Source: Deltaproteobacteria bacterium
GTDB taxonomy: Bacteria; Desulfobacterota; Desulfobaccia; Desulfobaccales; 0-14-0-80-60-11
NCBI GenBank assembly: GCA_021817645.1
Contig: JAKAGH010000046.1
Span: 1 to 13,476, forward strand
DNA: 13,476 nucleotides
Direction of reading: 5' to 3'
The notes beneath the pieces are model-generated. The model searched no databases, was not told the origin of the DNA, and saw only the letters and a program-made list of their open reading frames with translations. The number at the start of each line of letters is the position of its first letter. The first letter of the stretch is position 1. Shown one piece after another: positions 6,339-13,452 of the stretch. The position numbers and the translations under genes are program-made.

Positions 6339-6380
6339 GGTTTTGGTTTTTACCGAAAACCGAAACTGAAAACCAAAACC
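6339..6380. repeat. GGTTTTGGTTTT inverted repeat right after the S41 protease gene
   Basis: Arms GGTTTTGGTTTT (6339-6350) and AAAACCAAAACC (6369-6380) are perfect complements; the 18-base loop contains the CCGAAAACCGAAAC repeat. It begins 2 bases beyond the protease stop codon on the minus strand. It may stop or stabilise the 3' end of that transcript; no U-run follows. Confidence 0.6.
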
Positions 6381-6382
6381 TC

Positions 6383-7771
6383 TTACTTAGGCTGCTGCTC
6401 CGGCTTTTGGGCCATCTTTTTGGGCGGCCAGTTTTGGAGAATCTCCACGGCCCGCTTCAATTGCGGGTCCTGCTTCAACTCCGCCTCGGTGACGGGTTGG
6501 CTCCAGGGTTTATCCGTGAGTCCCTCTTTGCGCATGTGCTTGGTCAGAGTCTCTTCCCGGAATTTCTGGAGGTCCTTGCCCGAAGGGATTTCCGGCTCCT
6601 TGACCACCTCATCCGGGATAATACCCTTGTCCTGGATGGTGATGCCGCTGGGAGTGTAATAGAGGGCGGTGGTCAGGCGCAGGGCTGAGCCGTCTTCCAG
6701 GGGAATAATGGTTTGCACCGAACCCTTGCCAAAGCTTTTCGAGCCGACGATATAGGCCCGTTTTTGATCCTTGAGGGCACCGGCCACAATCTCCGAAGCA
6801 GAGGCGCTGCCTTCATTAATCAAGACCACCATGGGCGCGGGCACCCCGGTTTTCTCTCCGGGATGGGCGTAAAAACGCATGCTTTGGTGGGCGCTGCGCC
6901 CTTCCGTATAAACGATCAGCCCGGAATTGAGAAATTCATCCGATACCCGCACCGCCTGTTCCAGCAAGCCCCCCGGGTCATTGCGCAGGTCCAGGATCAG
7001 GCCCTTAAAGGGATTGAGGCGCTGGTGCATCTTCGTCAGATAGCCATGCAAGTCGGAGTCGGTCTGGTCCTGGAAGTTGGTCACCCGGACATAGCCGATG
7101 CCGCCATCGATAATCCGGGCTTTGACGCTGCGGATGGGAATGATTTCCCGGACGATGACAAAATCCTTGGGCTGGGCAAACCCTTGCCGGTTAATGGACA
7201 GGACCACCTTACTGCCTTTGGGTCCCCGGATCGATTTCACCGCTTCGGTGAGGGACATGTTTTTCGTGGTTGCGCCATTGATCTTGACGATCTGATCACC
7301 GGCCAGGAGGCCCGCGCGGTAGGCAGGAGTGCCTTCAATGGGAGAGACCACCGTCAGGATCCGGTCTTTCAGGGTGATTTCGATGCCGATGCCGCTGAAC
7401 TTGCCTTTGGTCTCGATCTGCAATTCCCGGTATTCTTCCGGGGTCATAAAAGAGGAGTGGGAATCCAGGGTGCTCACTGCGCCCTGGATAGTCCCGTAGA
7501 TTAAATCCTTGGGGGACTTGGGCTCCACATACTGCTCTTCCACCAGGGCCAGGGCCTGGGCCAGGACCTTAAGTTTAGCGTCCGCGGCCGGGGAAATTGC
7601 CTCCGGCAGAGAGGCCAAGGATAAGGGAGCGGACCTGGAACCGGCCCCTGCCGGAGAACCCCCCGGGAACAGGCCAGCACCGAGGACCAAAATCAGTAAC
7701 AGGCTCGAAGCGATCCCCAATATTTTTTTAGCGGTCTTCGGGGTGCCTTTCCGCCTCCAGGACGACATCAT
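6383..7771 (-). CDS. C-terminal processing serine protease, S41/Ctp family (active copy)
   Basis: Exported protease of 462 residues that cleaves proteins near their C-termini outside the cytoplasmic membrane. Order: positively charged start and hydrophobic signal (about 15-35, KKILGIASSLLLILVLGAG); helical dimerisation region (about 65-115, YVEPKSPKDLIYGTIQGAV); PDZ domain (about 120-200, AGLLAGDQIVKING); S41 core. The catalytic set is complete: Ser324 in NEGSASASEIVAGALKD, Lys349 in GSKSFGKGSVQT and Gln353. DLRNDPGGLL (261-270) supplies the oxyanion region. The ATG at 7771 overlaps the TGA of the upstream S41 gene (ATGA), with an AAGGTGG site 7 bases before it inside that gene. Length is normal for bacterial CtpA. 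The partner upstream is a homologue that lacks all three catalytic residues. Confidence 0.92.
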   Translation of the reverse strand: MMSSWRRKGTPKTAKKILGIASSLLLILVLGAGLFPGGSPAGAGSRSAPLSLASLPEAISPAADAKLKVLAQALALVEEQYVEPKSPKDLIYGTIQGAVSTLDSHSSFMTPEEYRELQIETKGKFSGIGIEITLKDRILTVVSPIEGTPAYRAGLLAGDQIVKINGATTKNMSLTEAVKSIRGPKGSKVVLSINRQGFAQPKDFVIVREIIPIRSVKARIIDGGIGYVRVTNFQDQTDSDLHGYLTKMHQRLNPFKGLILDLRNDPGGLLEQAVRVSDEFLNSGLIVYTEGRSAHQSMRFYAHPGEKTGVPAPMVVLINEGSASASEIVAGALKDQKRAYIVGSKSFGKGSVQTIIPLEDGSALRLTTALYYTPSGITIQDKGIIPDEVVKEPEIPSGKDLQKFREETLTKHMRKEGLTDKPWSQPVTEAELKQDPQLKRAVEILQNWPPKKMAQKPEQQPK

Positions 7772-9021
7772 GGTTTTTCCACCTTTTCCGCTACTTTCCG
7801 GGGCTTACCGCTCTTCAAAATTTCCAACGCCTGGTTCACCCAGGGATCCTGCTCCGGAGGGACTTTGGCCGGAGGAGTGGCGCTGGCTTCAGACGCGGCC
7901 GGCGTTTTGCCTGCGACCTCGGGTTCCAGGCCTTTGCCGTGAATCTTCTGGCCCTTGGGGGTGTAACATTGGGCCACGGTCATCACCAACGCCGAACCGT
8001 CCTGGAGAGGCAGAGTCTTGGTGACACCGCACAGACCCACGGTCTTGCTCCCCAGAAGCACGGCCTGGGATTGGTCTCTGAGGGCTCCGGCCAGAACTTC
8101 CGCGGCCCTGGCCGTGCCGCCGTCCACCAGCACCACCAGGGGCAGACTGGGCTTAAAGACTTCCTCCCGGGCTACACCTTGATAAGTCTGGTTCGGCTCC
8201 GGCGGGCGGCCCCGGGTGGAGAGCACCTCTTTTTCCCCCAGGAACAAGGAAGCCGCACGCACCGCCAGGTCGATATTCCCCCGGGCATTATTGCGCAGGT
8301 CGAGCACGATACCCCGCAGCCCCGCGCGCTGCCGCAATTGCTTCAGGGTCGCAGCCAACTCCCCTACAGTCTCCGGGGTAAAGGAAGGCACGCGGACATA
8401 GGCGTAGGCATCCTTCAGGATCTTATGGGTTACCGCCACCGGGGCCAGAGGCTCCAGGGTTACCTTTAACTCCAGGGGCTTGAGCAGGCCGTTGCGCAAA
8501 ACCTGCACGTTGAGCGAAGTCCCCGCTTTTCCCTGGAAGCGGCGATTGGCTTCCTGGGTAGTGAGATTGCGCACCAGTTGCCCATTGATCTTGAGAATGT
8601 GATCCCCCGGCCGTAATCCGGCGCGCCAGGCGGGCCCGTCCTCCGTCACTGCGACCACCGTGAGAAGGGTGTCTTTGTACACCAAATCGACCCCGGCTTC
8701 GGCGCCGAGTCCCTTTTGCCCGCTCAAAACCTGCTGGTATTCCTGGGGGGTGAGGAAAGAAGAATCAGGGTCCAGGGAATTCATCAGACCCCGGAGTGAC
8801 CCATAGATCATTTCTTCTTCGCCCTTTTTCCAGACGTATTTTTGGGAGATTTCGTTGAAAGCTTCCGTGAGCAACCGCAGGTATTCATAGTCTTGGGCGG
8901 AAGCTGCGGCTGCCGGCCCGGTCCAGGAAGCAGCGAGGAAAAGGGCCAAAAAGAGGGAAAGTATCCGGCATGAGAACCAACCGGGGCTGGTTCGGGAGTT
9001 TTTGTTTTTAAAAAGTTTCAC
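7768..9021 (-). CDS. Catalytically dead S41/Ctp-family protein (predicted pseudoprotease) with PDZ domain
   Basis: Homologue of the downstream Ctp, 417 residues, also with a signal peptide (ILSLFLALFLAASWTGPAAAA, cleavage near residue 40), helical region (45-100), PDZ domain (about 105-180, AGLRPGDHILKINGQ) and S41 fold. Aligned without gaps through the active site, the nucleophile is Arg305 (VDGGTARAAEVLAGALRD in place of NEGSASASE), the general base is Leu330 (GSKTVGLCGV in place of GSKSFGKGSV) and the third residue is Thr334. The oxyanion segment is changed too: DLRNNARGN for DLRNDPGGL. The frame is intact and fold motifs are conserved, so it is not a decaying pseudogene. The C-terminal tail (DPWVNQALEILKSGKP) matches the partner's (DPQLKRAVEILQNWPP), pointing to duplication. 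The GTG at 9021 follows AGAAGGGT by 7 bases. A structural or regulatory role toward the active copy is inference. Confidence 0.88.
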   Translation of the reverse strand: MKLFKNKNSRTSPGWFSCRILSLFLALFLAASWTGPAAAASAQDYEYLRLLTEAFNEISQKYVWKKGEEEMIYGSLRGLMNSLDPDSSFLTPQEYQQVLSGQKGLGAEAGVDLVYKDTLLTVVAVTEDGPAWRAGLRPGDHILKINGQLVRNLTTQEANRRFQGKAGTSLNVQVLRNGLLKPLELKVTLEPLAPVAVTHKILKDAYAYVRVPSFTPETVGELAATLKQLRQRAGLRGIVLDLRNNARGNIDLAVRAASLFLGEKEVLSTRGRPPEPNQTYQGVAREEVFKPSLPLVVLVDGGTARAAEVLAGALRDQSQAVLLGSKTVGLCGVTKTLPLQDGSALVMTVAQCYTPKGQKIHGKGLEPEVAGKTPAASEASATPPAKVPPEQDPWVNQALEILKSGKPRKVAEKVEKP

Positions 9022-9103
9022 TCGACTGACCCTTCTGCGTCTGCAGGCCGGGGAAGCGCGGTCTTGGGGAATGACCGGAATCCACGGGCCCGACTAAGTT
9101 ATT

Positions 9104-10051
9104 TCAGCGGCTGTCCTTGCGCGCCATCGCCTTGTGGGCGGCTCTTTTAATATCATCGGGCATCAGGCCGTAATGCTTCAGGAGCAGTTCCGCCTGGCCG
9201 GAGGTGCCGAAGATGTCCCGGAGGCCGACCCGCTGCAGGGGCACGGGGTAGTGTTCGGCCAAGACTTCGCTCACGGCGCTGCCCAGTCCCCCGGTGGCCA
9301 TGTGCTCTTCGGCGGTGACCAGCGCCCCGGTGCGCCGGGCGGAGTCCACCACCAGCTGCCAGTCCAGGGGTTTCAGGCAGGAGAGATTGAGGACCCGGGC
9401 GGAGACCCCCTCCTGGGCCAGCAGATCGGCGGCCGCCAGGCAATGATGCACCAGCAGACCGATGCCTGCCAGGGTGACGTCCTTTCCTTCCCGCAAGATC
9501 TGGCCCCGGCCCAGCTCAAAGCGGTGGTGCTCCGGAAAAATCACGGGGAAGGCCGTACGCCCGGTGCGGATGTACACCGGCCCCTGGTAGTCCGCGGCCC
9601 AACGCACCATGGCCCGGGTTTCCGGACCGTCCGCCGGCACCAGGACCACCATGTTGGGGAGGATGCGCATCAGGGCCAGGTCCTCCACGGCCTGGTGGGA
9701 GCCGCCGTCTTCGCCGACGCTGATGCCCCCGTGGCTGGCCACGATCTTGACGTTGAGCTTGGCGTAGGCAATGCTTTGGCGGATCTGCTCCCAGGCCCGG
9801 CCGGTGGCAAACATGGCAAAGGTGCTGGCAAAGGGGATTTTCCCCCCCAGGGCCAGCCCCGCGGCGGTGCCCACCATATCCTGCTCGGCTACGCCCATGT
9901 TAAAGAAGCGATCGGGAAAGGCCTTGGCGAAATGCTTCGTCTGCGTGGACCCGGACAGGTCCGCGTCCAGGGCGACGATATCCTCGTTTTCTTCTCCCAA
10001 CTGCAGCAGGGCCTTACCGTATTCGACCCGGGTGCTTTCTTTGGCGGACAA
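9104..10051 (-). CDS. Transketolase, C-terminal subunit (split enzyme)
   Basis: Supplies the pyrimidine-binding and C-terminal domains of a two-subunit transketolase, which moves two-carbon units between sugar phosphates in the non-oxidative pentose phosphate pathway. The catalytic Glu is in GVAEQDMVGTAAGLA (Glu56 of 315), followed by ASTFAMFATGRAWEQIR, the HGGISVGEDGGSHQ loop that contacts substrate, and the C-terminal domain from about residue 190 (GKDVTLAGIG). The start is taken as the TTG at 10051, 5 bases after AGGAG; the GTG at 10057 abuts that site and is too close. It lies 113 bp after the N-terminal subunit gene with a repeat tract between, and 82 bp before the dead S41 gene. Cytoplasmic; works only together with the neighbouring subunit. 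Confidence 0.92.
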   Translation of the reverse strand: MSAKESTRVEYGKALLQLGEENEDIVALDADLSGSTQTKHFAKAFPDRFFNMGVAEQDMVGTAAGLALGGKIPFASTFAMFATGRAWEQIRQSIAYAKLNVKIVASHGGISVGEDGGSHQAVEDLALMRILPNMVVLVPADGPETRAMVRWAADYQGPVYIRTGRTAFPVIFPEHHRFELGRGQILREGKDVTLAGIGLLVHHCLAAADLLAQEGVSARVLNLSCLKPLDWQLVVDSARRTGALVTAEEHMATGGLGSAVSEVLAEHYPVPLQRVGLRDIFGTSGQAELLLKHYGLMPDDIKRAAHKAMARKDSR

Positions 10052-10067
10052 TTCCACTCCTAATTTA

Positions 10068-10164
10068 TGAAAAGTTCAAGGTTCAAAGTTGGAAATCAAA
10101 CCTGATAGCCCGAGCTCAACTGGCAACTGATTTTTAGCTGAAAACCGAAAACTGAAAACCCTGG
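10068..10164. repeat. Repeat-filled gap between the two transketolase genes
   Basis: Holds a near-tandem AAGTTCAAGGTTCAAAGTT (10072-10090) and, at 10139-10160, CTGAAAACCGAAAACTGAAA plus ACC, the same tract type found near der, the S41 genes and gatC/gatA. No gene is visible. Confidence 0.6.
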
Positions 10165-11004
10165 TTAATCGGCCTGCAACTCTTTCAAGGCCTGCTCATA
10201 TTCTTCTTTGTTGGGGGCCACCCCGTGATATTTTACCTGGTTTTCGAAGATGGACACCCCTTTGCCCTTCACCGTGTGGGCGATGATCATGGTGGGCCGG
10301 CCCTTAAACTTCTCCGCGTCTTTCAGGGCGTCGAGCAGTTCCGGGAAATCGTGCCCATTGACTTCGAGGGTATGCCAGCCGAAGGCTTCCCATTTCTGGG
10401 CCACGGGCTCGAGACTCATCACCTCGGCGGTGTGACCGTCAATCTGCAGCCGGTTCCGGTCCAGGATGGCCGTCAGGTTATCCAGGTGGTAATGGGCCGC
10501 AGACATGGCCGCTTCCCAGATTTGCCCTTCCTGGATTTCGCCGTCTCCCAGCAAGGCATAAACCCGCACGCCGTTGCCGTTGAGGCGGGCCGCCAGGGCC
10601 ATGCCGTTGGCAATGGAGAGACCCTGGCCCAGAGAGCCGGTGGGCACCTCCACTCCCGGAGTGCAGCTGGAATCCGGATGGCCCTGCAAGGAACTGCCGA
10701 ACTGACGCAGGGTGAACAGTTCCTCCCGGGGGAAAAAGCCCAGCCGGGAGAGCACCGCGTACAGGGCCGGCGCTGCGTGGCCCTTGGAAAGGACGAAGCG
10801 GTCCCGCACGGGCCAGCAGGGGTCCTGGGGGTTAAGGCGCATCTGCGCGAAAAATAAGGCCACCAGGATATCGGTGGCCGACAGTGACCCACCCGTGTGT
10901 CCGGAGTTAGCCCGGTGCAGCATTTCCACAATATCGAGACGGACCTGCCGGGCCGTCTCCCGTAAGCGGGAAATATCCGGAATTTCTTTGGATTTCTTCA
11001 CCAT
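10165..11004 (-). CDS. Transketolase, N-terminal subunit (split enzyme)
   Basis: Supplies the thiamine-diphosphate-binding domain of the two-subunit transketolase; 279 residues, the normal length for the split form. Conserved sites are visible: RANSGHTGGSLSATDIL (His36), VLSKGHAAPALYA (His76), LQGHPD (His109), PTGSLGQGLSIANG, and the cofactor and magnesium motif starting GDGEIQEG (153-160) and ending with Asn184 in LDRNRLQIDG. The ATG at 11004 has AGGA 8 bases upstream. First gene of the minus-strand cluster tktN-tktC-S41-S41. With both subunits present and intact, the cell should have functional transketolase for making pentose and tetrose phosphates. Confidence 0.93.
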   Translation of the reverse strand: MVKKSKEIPDISRLRETARQVRLDIVEMLHRANSGHTGGSLSATDILVALFFAQMRLNPQDPCWPVRDRFVLSKGHAAPALYAVLSRLGFFPREELFTLRQFGSSLQGHPDSSCTPGVEVPTGSLGQGLSIANGMALAARLNGNGVRVYALLGDGEIQEGQIWEAAMSAAHYHLDNLTAILDRNRLQIDGHTAEVMSLEPVAQKWEAFGWHTLEVNGHDFPELLDALKDAEKFKGRPTMIIAHTVKGKGVSIFENQVKYHGVAPNKEEYEQALKELQAD

Positions 11005-11175
11005 TTAATGATCCTGAAATTACTATAATAAATAATGGAAATATTTGCCACCATAACCCAAAAAAAACTGCAAGTTCGCTGAGCAAACCCCATGATTCCA
11101 TAATTGTTTCCCGTTTTCAATGATCATTCCACCACCGGCCTGCCTTTTCTCCTTACCCGGTGGCCCGGGGGGAGG

Positions 11176-11308
11176 GTAGGGGCGGACCCGTGTGTCCGCC
11201 CTGGTGCTCGCAATAGCACTGGGTTAATTCTACGATCGTATTGATTTTTAGGGACCGGGGGATTGTTCTTTTGCGAGCCTCCAGGGGACACACACGGGTG
11301 CCCCCTAC
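11176..11308. repeat. Imperfect inverted repeat element with 36-bp ends
   Basis: The left end (11176-11211) starts GTAGGGGCGGACCCGTGTGT; the reverse complement of the right end (11273-11308) starts GTAGGGGGCACCCGTGTGTG. Both finish in GCTCGC. The 61-base centre has no reading frame of note. The form is that of a palindromic, MITE-like or dispersed intergenic element without its own transposase. Confidence 0.65.
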
Positions 11309-11362
11309 AAAACCCCGCCGTTTGGTGGCAATTCGGAATGAGCGGGGCTTGGGCGGCTCCTG

Positions 11363-11382
11363 CTGACCGGATATCGGGTCAG
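11363..11382. promoter_or_regulatory. 20-bp near-perfect palindrome upstream of the gatC promoter
   Basis: CTGACCGGATATCGGGTCAG is self-complementary except for one symmetric mismatch pair. It ends 51 bases before the TATAAT. It may be a binding site for a dimeric regulator or simply a hairpin; no regulator gene is nearby. Confidence 0.4.
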
Positions 11383-11433
11383 GTCCGGCCCGGCCGAGAA
11401 AATTATCTTTTATTCTTAACCGCAGGGGGGTTA

Positions 11434-11439
11434 TATAAT
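11434..11439 (+). promoter_or_regulatory. Candidate -10 box of the gatC-gatA promoter
   Basis: A perfect TATAAT inside TTATATAATAAC, 55 bases before the gatC start. No good -35 is seen at 16-18 bases (TATTCT at 17), so the promoter is either extended by other factors or weak. A hairpin CGGCCCT/AGGGCCG (11456-11477) lies in the resulting leader. Confidence 0.5.
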
Positions 11440-11494
11440 AACCTGTTAATAGCTTCGGCCCTGGAGCTTAAGGGCCGGCTGAGGAGAGAAAAGC

Positions 11495-11779
11495 ATGGCC
11501 CTGACCAGGGAAGAAGTGCTGCATGTGGCGCAGCTGGCGCGGCTGGCTCTGGAGCCCGCGGAAGTGGAGCTGTTCACCCGGCAGCTCAACGATATTTTGG
11601 CCTACGTGGAGAAATTGCAGGAACTGGACACCACGGGGGTGACGCCCATGGCCCACGTCTTGCCGGTCTTCAATGCCTTCCGGGAAGATGCGGTCAAAAC
11701 CGGGCTGCCCCGGGAAGAGGCCCTGGACAACGCGCCGGAGCGGGAAGAGGGGAATTTCGTGGTGCCCCGAATCATTTGA
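11495..11779 (+). CDS. gatC: Asp-tRNA(Asn)/Glu-tRNA(Gln) amidotransferase subunit C (GatC)
   Basis: Small 94-residue subunit that wraps around and stabilises GatA in the GatCAB complex, which converts Glu-tRNA(Gln) and/or Asp-tRNA(Asn) to the amide forms. Typical features are the N-terminal helices (LTREEVLHVAQLARLALEP), the FTRQLNDILAYVEKLQELDT helix and linker, the VTPMAHVLPVFNAFREDAV stretch and the closing EGNFVVPRII. The ATG at 11495 follows GAGGAG by 8 bases. gatA follows in the same direction after an unusually long, repeat-containing gap of 211 bp. No gatB is visible; it may be downstream of the window or elsewhere. Confidence 0.93.
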   Translation: MALTREEVLHVAQLARLALEPAEVELFTRQLNDILAYVEKLQELDTTGVTPMAHVLPVFNAFREDAVKTGLPREEALDNAPEREEGNFVVPRII

Positions 11780-11840
11780 AGACGGTCTTCGGTTTTCAGT
11801 TTTCGGTTATGGGGAAGGCAACTTTAAAAGACGGTTTTTA

Positions 11841-11925
11841 AGTCCCCCTTTGAAAAAGGGGGATATAGGGGGATTTGGAGTGCTTACATAATCCCCCCTG
11901 ACCCCCCTTTAGAAAATGGGGGAAA
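11841..11925. repeat. C-run/G-run palindromic repeat between gatC and gatA
   Basis: Arms 11855-11875 (AAAGGGGGATATAGGGGGAT plus T) and 11890-11910 pair with few mismatches, and each side also forms its own CCCCC/GGGGG hairpin. A related stretch lies at 6272-6319. The CGGTTTTCAGTTTTCGGTT tract (11790-11808) precedes it. Confidence 0.7.
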
Positions 11926-11990
11926 TGCTAAGGAATTTCCCCTAAATACAAAGACCCTTGGATTTTGGGACGTAATATTAGGAAAGGTTA

Positions 11991-13451
11991 ATGACGGACG
12001 CATTATACAGCCTGAGCATCAGTCAACTGGCGCCGTTGCTGGCCCGGCGGGAGGTGTCGCCGCTCGAGGTCACGGACCAGCTTTTGGAGCGCATCGGGCA
12101 GCTGGACGGGCAACTTCACGCCTATCTCACCGTGGACGCGGACGGAGCCCGGGCCCAGGCCAGGGACGCAGAGGCTAGGTTGGCCCGGGGCGCAGCCACG
12201 CCTTTAACCGGCATTCCCCTGGCTTTGAAGGACGTGCTCGTCACCCGGGGTTTGCGGACCACCTGCGGGTCCCGCATCCTGGAGAATTTTGTCCCGCCCT
12301 TCGACGCCACGGTCTGCGCCCGGTTGCGGCAGGCGGGCGCGGTCTTTTTGGGCAAGCTGAATATGGATGAGTTCGCCATGGGCTCGTCCACGGAGAATTC
12401 GGCCTTCGGCCCCACCCACAACCCCTGGAACCGGGAGTGCATTCCCGGCGGCTCCAGCGGCGGCTCCGCCGCGGCGGTGGCCGCGGATTTTTGCATCGCT
12501 TCCCTGGGGTCGGACACCGGGGGCTCCATCCGTCAGCCCGCGAGCCACTGCGGGGTGGTGGGCTTAAAGCCCACCTATGGGCGGGTCTCCCGCTATGGGT
12601 TAGTGGCCTATGCCTCCTCCCTGGACCAGATCGGGCCGCTCACCAAAGAGGTGCGGGACGCGGCCTTGCTGCTCCAGGTGATCGCCGGGCCCGACCCCCG
12701 GGACTCCACTTGTTTGGACGCGGCCGCGCCCGATTACCTGGAAAGCCTGGGGCGGGAGATCAAGGGGCTCAAGATCGGCGTGCCTAGAGAATACTTCGGC
12801 CCGGGCCTGGACCCGGAAGTGGCGGCCGCGGTGCGGGGAGCGCATCAGACCCTGGCGGGCCTGGACGCGGAACTGGTGGAAGTGAGCCTGCCCCACACCG
12901 AATATGCCGTGGCCGTGTATTACCTGGTGGCGGTGGCCGAAGCCTCCTCCAACCTGGCCCGCTACGACGGCGTGAAATACGGGGTCCGGGCCGAGGGCAA
13001 AAACCTCCTGGAGATGTACGGGGCCACCCGCACCCAGGGGTTCGGCGCGGAAGTGCGGCGGCGCATCATGCTGGGCACTTACGCCCTGTCCGCGGGCTAC
13101 TACGACGCCTACTACCGCAAAGGTTCCCAGGTCCGGGCTCTGATTCGGGGGGATTTCGACACGGCCTTTAAACAGTGCGATCTGCTGGCCACCCCGGTTT
13201 CCCCCACGCCCGCGTTCCGCCTGGGGGAGAAGGTGGCCGATCCCTTGACCATGTACCTGTCGGACATTTTCACCATCTCCGCCAACCTGGCCGGCATCCC
13301 CGGCATCTCGGTGCCCTGCGGTTTCAGCGGCGGGGGCCTGCCCATCGGCTTGCAGCTCATGGGGCCGCCTTTAGGGGAGGCGGTGTTGTTGCAGGCGGCT
13401 TATGCGTTTGAGCAGGCTACGGAGTTTCATAAGAGTAAGCCGCAACTATAA
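11991..13451 (+). CDS. gatA: Asp-tRNA(Asn)/Glu-tRNA(Gln) amidotransferase subunit A (GatA)
   Basis: Amidase subunit that hydrolyses glutamine to feed ammonia into tRNA-bound Glu or Asp amidation. The 486 residues match the usual length (about 485). The amidase-signature triad is complete: Lys80 in LALKDVL, cis-Ser155 in GGSSGGSAAAVAA and the nucleophile Ser179 in GSDTGGSIRQPA, followed by GLKPTYGRVSRYGLVAYASS and the SLDQIGP segment. The C-terminal part keeps NLAGIPGISVPCGF and GLPIGLQLMGP. The ATG at 11991 has AGGAAAGG just upstream. The stop at 13451 is followed directly by a CGTTTTCGGTTTTCGG tract. It acts in the cytoplasm with GatC (upstream) and GatB (not seen). Confidence 0.96.
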   Translation: MTDALYSLSISQLAPLLARREVSPLEVTDQLLERIGQLDGQLHAYLTVDADGARAQARDAEARLARGAATPLTGIPLALKDVLVTRGLRTTCGSRILENFVPPFDATVCARLRQAGAVFLGKLNMDEFAMGSSTENSAFGPTHNPWNRECIPGGSSGGSAAAVAADFCIASLGSDTGGSIRQPASHCGVVGLKPTYGRVSRYGLVAYASSLDQIGPLTKEVRDAALLLQVIAGPDPRDSTCLDAAAPDYLESLGREIKGLKIGVPREYFGPGLDPEVAAAVRGAHQTLAGLDAELVEVSLPHTEYAVAVYYLVAVAEASSNLARYDGVKYGVRAEGKNLLEMYGATRTQGFGAEVRRRIMLGTYALSAGYYDAYYRKGSQVRALIRGDFDTAFKQCDLLATPVSPTPAFRLGEKVADPLTMYLSDIFTISANLAGIPGISVPCGFSGGGLPIGLQLMGPPLGEAVLLQAAYAFEQATEFHKSKPQL

Positions 13452-13452
13452 T

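Larger units (their letters stand above)
11005..11494. other. Divergent control region between the transketolase and gatC genes
   Basis: No gene is supported here. From left to right: an AT-rich leader of the transketolase gene with TATAGT at 11024-11029, which is too close to the start to be a convincing -10; an inverted pair of 36-bp repeat arms (11176-11308); a 20-bp near-perfect palindrome (11363-11382); a TATAAT (11434-11439); and a short leader hairpin (11456-11477) just before the gatC ribosome binding site. A separate GC stem, CCCCGC/GCGGGG, lies around 11314-11347. Confidence 0.55.

Noticed and set aside
6713..7504. 263-residue plus-strand reading frame opposite the active S41 protease
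   Set aside because: Shadow frame on the opposite strand of a conserved gene; no domain or start signal.
7768..9021. Decaying pseudogene instead of a pseudoprotease
   Set aside because: The frame is intact over 417 codons, the signal peptide, PDZ and fold motifs are conserved, and it is translationally coupled to the next gene; loss is confined mainly to the catalytic and oxyanion positions.
9134..10063. 309-residue plus-strand reading frame opposite transketolase
   Set aside because: Antisense shadow of a clearly recognised transketolase subunit; long only because of the high GC content.
11024..11029. TATAGT as the -10 box of the transketolase promoter
   Set aside because: It lies so close to the ATG at 11004 that transcription would begin at the ribosome binding site; no fitting -35 was found.
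11314..11388. Complete SRP RNA (ffs) gene
   Set aside because: Only the 5' half of the apical motif is present; the GGAA tetraloop and the AGCAG strand are missing.
11263..11841. 192-residue plus-strand reading frame overlapping gatC
   Set aside because: Starts within a repeat and reads gatC out of frame; no binding site.
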